Assembly: GCA_023429345.1 (NCBI GenBank)
Contig: JAEYVB010000290.1
Coordinates: forward strand, 1 to 5,711
DNA length: 5,711 nt
Source of the DNA: Planctomycetota bacterium
Lineage (GTDB): Bacteria > Planctomycetota > Phycisphaerae > Phycisphaerales > UBA1924
Direction: 5' to 3'
Made by a program: the position numbers and the translations under genes. The notes under the pieces were generated by a model. It worked only from the letters and a program-made list of their open reading frames with translations. It made no database searches and was not told where the DNA came from. Shown here piece after piece: positions 1 to 3,918 of this stretch. Position 1 is the first letter of the stretch; each line of letters opens with the position of its first letter.

Positions 1-322
1 CCCCGGAAGAGATCGACACGGGGCGGATCTTCAGCCCGTCGTGCGTGAAGGCCCGGGGCGCGGGCCCCGCCGCCCCCGACCACCCCACCCACGCCCCGCC
101 CCCCCGGCGGACGATCGGCTCCAGGGCGGTCACCAGGCCCCCCGGGCTGGTCACCCAGCGGGTGCTCTGCCCCCGCGTCACCCGCTGCACCGGGAGGCGG
201 TTGGCCACCACCACCATGCCCCGCGTCGGCGGCAGGTCCACCTCGACGACGCGGCGACTCAGCGGGGCTGCGCTCGCGGCCGGGATGTTCCTGCGGCCCG
301 GAGCCAGGGCGGGACCCTCCAT
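1..322 (-). CDS. otsA: Trehalose-6-phosphate synthase (GT20), N-terminal part, cut by window edge
   Basis: Glycosyltransferase family 20 enzymes join UDP-glucose (or another NDP-glucose) to glucose-6-phosphate, giving trehalose-6-phosphate in the cytoplasm, the first step of trehalose synthesis. Reading the minus strand from ATG at 322 gives 107 residues with no stop. The family start is plain: VVVANRLPV at about 37-45 (the NR arginine matches the substrate-binding Arg9 of E. coli OtsA), then SPGGLVTAL at 59-67 (the Gly-Gly nucleotide-sugar loop), then AWVGWSG at 77-83. About 35 residues precede the first strand, so Met36 (ATG at 217) is an alternative start; neither ATG has a good Shine-Dalgarno. 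The rest of the enzyme, including any fused OtsB phosphatase domain, lies outside the window. It is divergent from tig across 222 bp. Family assignment is firm; the exact start is uncertain. Confidence 0.86.
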   Translation of the reverse strand, partial: MEGPALAPGRRNIPAASAAPLSRRVVEVDLPPTRGMVVVANRLPVQRVTRGQSTRWVTSPGGLVTALEPIVRRGGGAWVGWSGAAGPAPRAFTHDGLKIRPVSISSG

Positions 323-327
323 GACGG

Positions 328-333
328 AACATA
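328..333 (-). promoter_or_regulatory. Possible -10 element for otsA (leaderless start)
   Basis: On the minus strand the sequence CCTATGTT precedes the otsA ATG, giving a TATGTT hexamer that ends five bases before the start codon. Transcription would then begin at or next to the A of the ATG, which would fit the lack of a Shine-Dalgarno. No convincing -35 hexamer is seen at 16-18 bp spacing. This is pattern-based only. Confidence 0.28.
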
Positions 334-441
334 GGTGTGCACCCCCGGTCCCGCGGCGTGGAACGGGGTCGCAAGCCGCCTTTAATCGGAATTGACGGAT
401 TCAGTTCGGGTGATCCGGCGATTACTTTCCGCGGGGACGTC

Positions 442-452
442 CGCCTAGACTT
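442..452 (+). promoter_or_regulatory. Probable -10 region of the tig promoter
   Basis: The sequence CGCCTAGACTTG contains TAGACT at 446-451, a TAnnnT-type -10 hexamer common in GC-rich bacteria. Its flanks CC and TG are identical to those upstream of nuoC, so the decamer CCTAGACTTG occurs twice in the window, each time shortly before a gene on the same strand. The -35 region near 422-428 (TTACTTT) matches the consensus poorly. Transcription would begin near 458 and leave a leader of about 87 bases before tig. Confidence 0.45.
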
Positions 453-477
453 GTCCCCTTGTCGCCGCCCCCGCACC

Positions 478-512
478 GCGTGGGCGGCCCCGCGCTTGCT
501 GCGCCCGCACGC
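478..512 (+). other. Possible hairpin in the tig leader
   Basis: GCGTGGGCG at 478-486 can pair with CGCC...CACGC at 502-512, forming a nine-base-pair stem with a two-base bulge and a loop of about 15 bases. It lies inside the predicted tig leader, upstream of the ribosome binding site, and has no T-run. In such GC-rich DNA a stem like this can arise by chance. Confidence 0.18.
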
Positions 513-544
513 AGACCACCTCCGGAGCTGGAGTCCGTCCTTCC

Positions 545-2047
545 ATGAGCGATACCACCACCCCCACGACCGACCGCCCCAACAAGGTCACGATCTCCGA
601 CGCCGGCCCGAGCCGCAAGAAGGTCACGATCGAGATCCCGGCCGACACGGTCTCCGAGAAGCTCCGCGACTCGCTGGACACGATGGCCGTCGAGGCCCAG
701 CTCCCCGGCTTCCGCAAGGGCCGCGCCCCGCGGGCCCTGATCGAGAAGCGCTTCGGCACCGCCCTGCGCGACGAGGCGAAGAAGACGCTGGTCGCCGAGG
801 CCTACACCAAGGCCATCGAGGAGCACAAGCTGCAGGTGGTGGGCGAGCCCGTGGCCGAGCAGTTCGAGAAGATCGAGGTGCAGGACGGCAAGCCCCTCTC
901 CTTCGATATCGAGGTCGAGGTGGTCCCCGAGTTCGAGATCCCCTCGCTCGAGGGGATCGCGGTCAAGAAGCCGACGATCGAGGTCACCGACCAGATGGTC
1001 GAGGATGAGCTCAGGAAGATCGAGATCAACGAGGGGGCCCTGGAGCCGCGCGAGGCGCCCGAGCCCGGCGACTACCTCACGGGCCTGGGCGTGATGACGG
1101 GCCCGCCCGAGGAGGGCGGTTCGGAGCCCCAGGAGTTCTACAACATCAACGGCGCGGTCGTCCAGATCCCCACCGCCGACAAGAACGGCGAGGGCATGAT
1201 CCTGGGGATCAAGGTGCCCGACTTCGACAAGCAGTTCGGCCGCCCCAAGGCCGGCGAAACGGTCACGATCAAGGCCCGGGGCCCCGAGACCCACGAGGTC
1301 GAGGGCGTCCGCAACGCCGACCTGACGATCACCTTCGAGGTCCAGCGCGTCGACCGCATCATCCCCGCCGACCGCGCGGAGATCGTCGCCCGCTTCGGCT
1401 TCCCCGGCGAGGGCGAGCTCAAGGCCCAGCTCCGCCAGCGCCTCGAGCAGCGGGCGCAGGTCCAGCAGCAGGTCGCCATGCGTCAGCAGGTCGCCCAGCA
1501 CCTGATCGAGAACACGGCCATGGACCTCCCCGAGCGGCTCAGCGCCGCCCAGGCCGCCCGCACGCTCCAGCGCCAGCGGCTCGAGCTCATGTACCGCGGC
1601 GTCGACGCCCACGAGATCGAGGAGCACATCGCCGAGATGCGCGAGGCCAGCAGCGAGAACGCCAGCCGGGAGCTCAAGCTGATGTTCATCCTGCACAAGG
1701 CCTCGGAGCAGCTCGACATCGGCGTCAGCGAGGGCGAGATCAACGGGCGCATCGCCCAGATCGCCTTCGAGCGCAACATGCGGCCCGAGGTCCTCCGCCA
1801 GGAGCTGATCCAGCGGAACCAGGTCGGCACCGTCTTCCAGCAGATCCGCGAGCACAAGACCCTCGACGCCATCGTCGCGAAGGCCGCCATCAGCGATGTC
1901 CCCGCCGAGGAGTACAACAAGTGGGCCAAGGAGCAGACCGAGAGGCTCGGTGGCGCCAAGAAGCCGGCCGCCTCCAAGAAGAAGTCCGAGCCCAAGGCCG
2001 AAGAGGGCGAGGACAAGCCCAAGAAGACGACCAAGAAGAAGAGCTGA
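545..2047 (+). CDS. tig: Trigger factor, ribosome-bound chaperone with divergent PPIase domain
   Basis: Trigger factor docks at the ribosome tunnel exit and shields emerging chains; many members also catalyse prolyl isomerisation. The 500-residue product has the three-part plan. The ribosome-binding domain is about 24-165, with the docking loop GFRKGRAPRALIEKRFG at 55-71. The central FKBP-like domain is about 172-274, and the helical C-terminal chaperone domain about 276-455, with FQQIREHKTLDAIVAKA at 431-447. The centre is unusual: the usual start of the FKBP domain and its aromatic pocket residues are hard to find, and only the closing strands (GETVTIKARG, then LTITFEVQRVDRIIP) look familiar, so isomerase activity is doubtful. 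Residues 471-500 are a tail with 12 lysines mixed with Ala, Glu and Pro; E. coli trigger factor has 432 residues. GGAG at 530-533 lies 11 bases before the ATG. The usual clpP/clpX neighbours are absent; a terminator follows. Confidence 0.96.
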   Translation: MSDTTTPTTDRPNKVTISDAGPSRKKVTIEIPADTVSEKLRDSLDTMAVEAQLPGFRKGRAPRALIEKRFGTALRDEAKKTLVAEAYTKAIEEHKLQVVGEPVAEQFEKIEVQDGKPLSFDIEVEVVPEFEIPSLEGIAVKKPTIEVTDQMVEDELRKIEINEGALEPREAPEPGDYLTGLGVMTGPPEEGGSEPQEFYNINGAVVQIPTADKNGEGMILGIKVPDFDKQFGRPKAGETVTIKARGPETHEVEGVRNADLTITFEVQRVDRIIPADRAEIVARFGFPGEGELKAQLRQRLEQRAQVQQQVAMRQQVAQHLIENTAMDLPERLSAAQAARTLQRQRLELMYRGVDAHEIEEHIAEMREASSENASRELKLMFILHKASEQLDIGVSEGEINGRIAQIAFERNMRPEVLRQELIQRNQVGTVFQQIREHKTLDAIVAKAAISDVPAEEYNKWAKEQTERLGGAKKPAASKKKSEPKAEEGEDKPKKTTKKKS

Positions 2048-2073
2048 GTCGCCTCTCCTTCACCAAGTAAGCA

Positions 2074-2106
2074 GCGGGCCGGCGTCAACTGCCGGCCCGC
2101 TTTCTT
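2074..2106 (+). terminator. Intrinsic terminator of tig
   Basis: A perfect ten-base-pair GC-rich inverted repeat (GCGGGCCGGC at 2074-2083 and GCCGGCCCGC at 2091-2100) encloses a seven-base loop GTCAACT and is followed at once by TTTCTTT. It starts 26 bases after the tig stop codon. On the opposite strand no T-run follows, so it should act on tig only. Confidence 0.88.
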
Positions 2107-2110
2107 TCGT

Positions 2111-2139
2111 GGCACGGGCATCCCTGCCCGTGTTCTTCC
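2111..2139 (+). terminator. Second hairpin, backup terminator or intergenic repeat
   Basis: CACGGGCA (2113-2120), loop TCCC and TGCCCGTG (2125-2132) form a perfect eight-base-pair stem, extendable by two G-U pairs in RNA. TTCTTCC follows. It sits ten bases after the first terminator and could be a backup terminator. It could instead be a copy of a dispersed intergenic hairpin repeat, which one copy cannot settle. It lacks a T-run on the minus strand, so it is not an obvious terminator for the convergent small gene. Confidence 0.45.
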
Positions 2140-2169
2140 AGACGCGGTCCGAAAGCCCGGCCGGCCGCG

Positions 2170-2436
2170 CTAGTCCTGCGCCTCCCGCCCGAAGATCGCC
2201 GGCGAATCCCCCGGCCGCTCCCAGCGCGAGTGCCTCCCCCGGGGGCCCGACGCCACCACCAGGTGGTCCAGGTACTTCTCCAGCGACTCGTCCCGGAAGC
2301 GAGCCAGGAACTGCGCGGTGGCGGTGGGGTTGATGGTGATGATGCGGTCGACGACCTGCTCCCGGGTCAACCGCGACGATGACGAGCTGCTCTCCGGCTG
2401 CTCGGAGGTGGGCCCGTGGGCCCCGGCGATAGACAT
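2170..2436 (-). CDS. Uncharacterised 88-residue protein, possibly planctomycete-specific
   Basis: I do not recognise a named family. The start at 2436 is supported by GGAGG six bases upstream, the best Shine-Dalgarno in the window; the same frame stays open further upstream, but only as the antisense shadow of the next gene. Residues 1-22 are low-complexity with six serines (16-21). A compact part follows: an amphipathic helix LTREQVVDRIITINP at 23-37, a second helical stretch TAQFLARFRDESLEKYLDHL at 40-59, then GPRGRHSRWERPGDSPAI at 64-81 with a basic turn and Arg-Trp. There is no signal peptide, membrane segment or cysteine, so a small cytosolic protein is likely. The body reads like a conserved domain rather than random GC-rich frame, and I suspect orthologues in related planctomycetes; that is an impression, not a search result. 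It converges on tig and diverges from the TIM-barrel gene. Confidence 0.72.
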   Translation of the reverse strand: MSIAGAHGPTSEQPESSSSSSRLTREQVVDRIITINPTATAQFLARFRDESLEKYLDHLVVASGPRGRHSRWERPGDSPAIFGREAQD

Positions 2437-2448
2437 CGGCGTCCTCCG

Positions 2449-2470
2449 AAACCCCGGATCCAAACCCCGG
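2449..2470. repeat. Short direct repeat in the divergent spacer
   Basis: AAACCCCGG occurs at 2449-2457 and again at 2462-2470, a 13-bp period, in the 93-bp spacer between two divergent genes and just upstream of the Shine-Dalgarno of the 88-residue gene. Paired sites of this kind can be operator half-sites, but 9 bp in GC-rich DNA is weak evidence. Confidence 0.3.
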
Positions 2471-2517
2471 GGAGGAAGGGATATCGGGCGGCGAGCCCGC
2501 GGCTCTGCACTCGGTCT

Positions 2518-2523
2518 TACCCT
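2518..2523 (+). promoter_or_regulatory. Possible -10 element of the TIM-barrel gene (leaderless start)
   Basis: CTTACCCTTGG resembles the CCTAGACTTG element before tig and nuoC and contains TACCCT, a TAnnnT hexamer. It ends six bases before the ATG at 2530, so the transcript would start at the start codon. No Shine-Dalgarno and no good -35 are present, as expected only if the message is leaderless. Confidence 0.33.
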
Positions 2524-2529
2524 TGGCCC

Positions 2530-3123
2530 ATGCCGCTCTTCATGCAAGGCGACCGGATCGCGGATGAGGCGGGCCACACTTGGGCCGCGGTCTCCCACGT
2601 CAACCCACTGGATGTAGGGTTCCCCGTCGCCGGACCTCAACGGATAGTCGCTTGGACGGGCTGGTACGGCGACGAGAGCGAGCCGGCCGCCGGGCTCTTC
2701 CCCCGCGACTTCAGGACGTGGACGCCACGAGCGTGTGAAGCCCTCCGGTCCCGAATCGAGGCCGCGGCCGAGAGCCGTCCCTCCACCGGCGAGCTCCTCC
2801 TCCGCCCCCACAGCCGCCATGTCATCCCGGATCCCCAGGCCTGCGTGATGCTCCTGAAGGACCTCCCCCAGGGCGTAGGCATCCTGCTGGACCCCGTTTC
2901 CATGCTCACGCCGGACATGCTGCCCGCGGCCGAGGATCACATCGCCCGCGCCCTCGAGATCGCCGCATTCCCGCGGATCGCCGGCGTCCTGATCGCGGGC
3001 GCGGAGCGCATCGGGGACGATCAGATCGGGCCCACTGCCGCGGGGATGGCCCTGCCCCGGGAGACGGTGCGGGCGCTCGCCGACCGCCGCGCCCCCGGGG
3101 TACGGCAGATCGTCCTCGCCTGA
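2530..3123 (+). CDS. Putative degenerate xylose-isomerase-like TIM-barrel protein
   Basis: The 197-residue product looks like the middle and C-terminal part of sugar phosphate isomerase/epimerase barrels (AP endonuclease 2 fold). The strand RIVAWTGWYG at 38-47 is followed by helix TWTPRACEALRSRIEAAAES at 63-82, strand ELLLRPH at 88-94, helix DPQACVMLLKDL at 101-112 and strand GVGILLDPVSML at 115-126. In active relatives the strand at 88-94 carries a metal-binding Glu, and the one at 115-126 usually reads like DPGH. Here Arg92 and Val-Ser stand instead, so metal-dependent isomerase activity is unlikely. It is also about 70-100 residues shorter than usual, lacking the first strands. ATG 2530 is chosen for the -10-like element just before it; ATG 2542 is possible, and neither has a Shine-Dalgarno. 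nuoC follows after 53 bp and they may be co-transcribed. The gene is probable; the fold is tentative. Confidence 0.68.
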   Translation: MPLFMQGDRIADEAGHTWAAVSHVNPLDVGFPVAGPQRIVAWTGWYGDESEPAAGLFPRDFRTWTPRACEALRSRIEAAAESRPSTGELLLRPHSRHVIPDPQACVMLLKDLPQGVGILLDPVSMLTPDMLPAAEDHIARALEIAAFPRIAGVLIAGAERIGDDQIGPTAAGMALPRETVRALADRRAPGVRQIVLA

Positions 3124-3148
3124 CGCCGGCGCGGCCCTCACCTAGACT
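3120..3148 (+). promoter_or_regulatory. Probable promoter of nuoC
   Basis: CTGACG (3120-3125), a 17-bp spacer and TAGACT (3143-3148) form a reasonable vegetative-type promoter. The -10 lies in the decamer CCTAGACTTG that also precedes tig. The -35 overlaps the TGA stop of the upstream gene. Transcription near 3155 would give nuoC a leader of about 20 bases containing its AGGA site. Confidence 0.55.
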
Positions 3149-3176
3149 TGGAGCCCCCTTCAGGAACCGCACGATC

Positions 3177-3791
3177 ATGGCCGATGCGCCCCCCGCTACC
3201 CCGACCGCCGCACCCGCAGGCACGACGCCAGACGAGCAGCACTCGGTCAATCTCGACCACCCGACGTTCAAGGTGGTCAAGGACGCGTTCCCCGGGAAGA
3301 AGTTCCGCGCCACCGAGTTCCGCGGTCAGAGCACACTCATTGTCGAGCCCGGCGACCTGCACGATGTCATGGCCTTCCTGAAGAACGACCCGCGCACCGC
3401 GTACGACCTGCTCTCCGATGTCGGCGGCATCGACTACCTGAACTACCCGGCAAAGACGCCCGGCCGCTTCAGCATCTTCTACATCCTGATCTCGACCACA
3501 CGCAACGACCGCTTCTTCGTCAAGGTCTTCCTGGACCCGTCGATCCCGACCGAGGGCATCGAGCACGACCCGGCGCTGCACGTCCCCAGCGTCTGCGACC
3601 TCTGGCCGGGCGCAGAGTGGAACGAGCGCGAGGCGTTCGACATGTTCGGGATCCGCTTCGACGGGCACCCGGACCTCCGCCGCATCCTCACCTGGGAGGC
3701 CTTCCCGGCCCACCCCTTGCGCAAGGATTACCCCCTGCGCGGCCGCGGCGAGCGCGAGGCCTACAGGGTCATCGACCGCACCGACGCCTGA
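3177..3791 (+). CDS. nuoC: NADH-quinone oxidoreductase subunit C (complex I 30-kDa subunit)
   Basis: NuoC belongs to the peripheral arm of respiratory complex I, beside NuoB and NuoD, where electrons pass to quinone; it carries no cofactor. The 204-residue product has the family signature near its C terminus: AEWNEREAFDMFGIRFDGHP at 146-165, DLRRIL at 166-171 and HPLRKDYPLRG at 179-189. The earlier core, LLSDVGGIDYLNYP at 78-91 and the RFSIFYILIS strand at 97-106, is also typical. Residues 1-22 are an Ala/Pro/Thr-rich extension that does not look like a signal peptide. AGGA at 3162-3165 lies 11 bases before the ATG. The length fits a stand-alone NuoC, not a NuoCD fusion. Neither nuoB nor nuoD is adjacent: a TIM-barrel-like gene precedes it and a SulP permease follows. 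Either the complex I genes are scattered in this genome, or this copy has left the main cluster. Confidence 0.95.
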   Translation: MADAPPATPTAAPAGTTPDEQHSVNLDHPTFKVVKDAFPGKKFRATEFRGQSTLIVEPGDLHDVMAFLKNDPRTAYDLLSDVGGIDYLNYPAKTPGRFSIFYILISTTRNDRFFVKVFLDPSIPTEGIEHDPALHVPSVCDLWPGAEWNEREAFDMFGIRFDGHPDLRRILTWEAFPAHPLRKDYPLRGRGEREAYRVIDRTDA

Positions 3792-3829
3792 GGGCCTTCG
3801 CCCGTGCCCGCGTCGGCCCACGGCGGGGC

Positions 3830-3859
3830 TCGAAAGTCGGGGATACCGGGGCCTACCAT
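3830..3859 (+). promoter_or_regulatory. Possible promoter of the SulP gene
   Basis: TCGAAA (3830-3835), an 18-bp spacer and TACCAT (3854-3859) could form a promoter; the context CCTACCATGG again follows the CCTAnnnT pattern seen before tig and nuoC. It would place transcription near 3866, about 50 bases before the proposed start codon. No clear terminator lies between nuoC and this site, so read-through from nuoC is also possible. Confidence 0.33.
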
Positions 3860-3918
3860 GGCGCATTCCCCGCCTGCGAGGCCGCGGCCCGAACTCCGCG
3901 TCCCCCCGGATTCCCCCC

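Noticed and set aside
41..395. Two short plus-strand frames at the left edge
   Set aside because: They lie opposite the otsA N terminus, are Pro/Arg-rich and show no motif.
392..397. TTGACG as a -35 element for tig
   Set aside because: It lies 48 bp upstream of the probable -10, far outside the usual spacing, and no TAnnnT hexamer sits 16-18 bp after it.
422..1855. 477-codon open frame on the minus strand opposite tig
   Set aside because: Its translation is a monotone Leu/Asp/Gly/Ala string that mirrors tig codons; trigger factor on the plus strand is unmistakable, so this is an antisense shadow in GC-rich DNA.
2437..3141. Minus-strand frame extending the 88-residue gene to 323 codons
   Set aside because: The extra part is Pro/Arg/Gly-rich antisense of the TIM-barrel gene with no domain pattern, and the strong GGAGG site fixes the start at 2436.
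3792..3830. Possible terminator after nuoC (GGGC-CTTC-GCCC and a CCGTG/CACGG pair)
   Set aside because: The stems are only 4-5 bp and no T-run follows, so termination is not supported.
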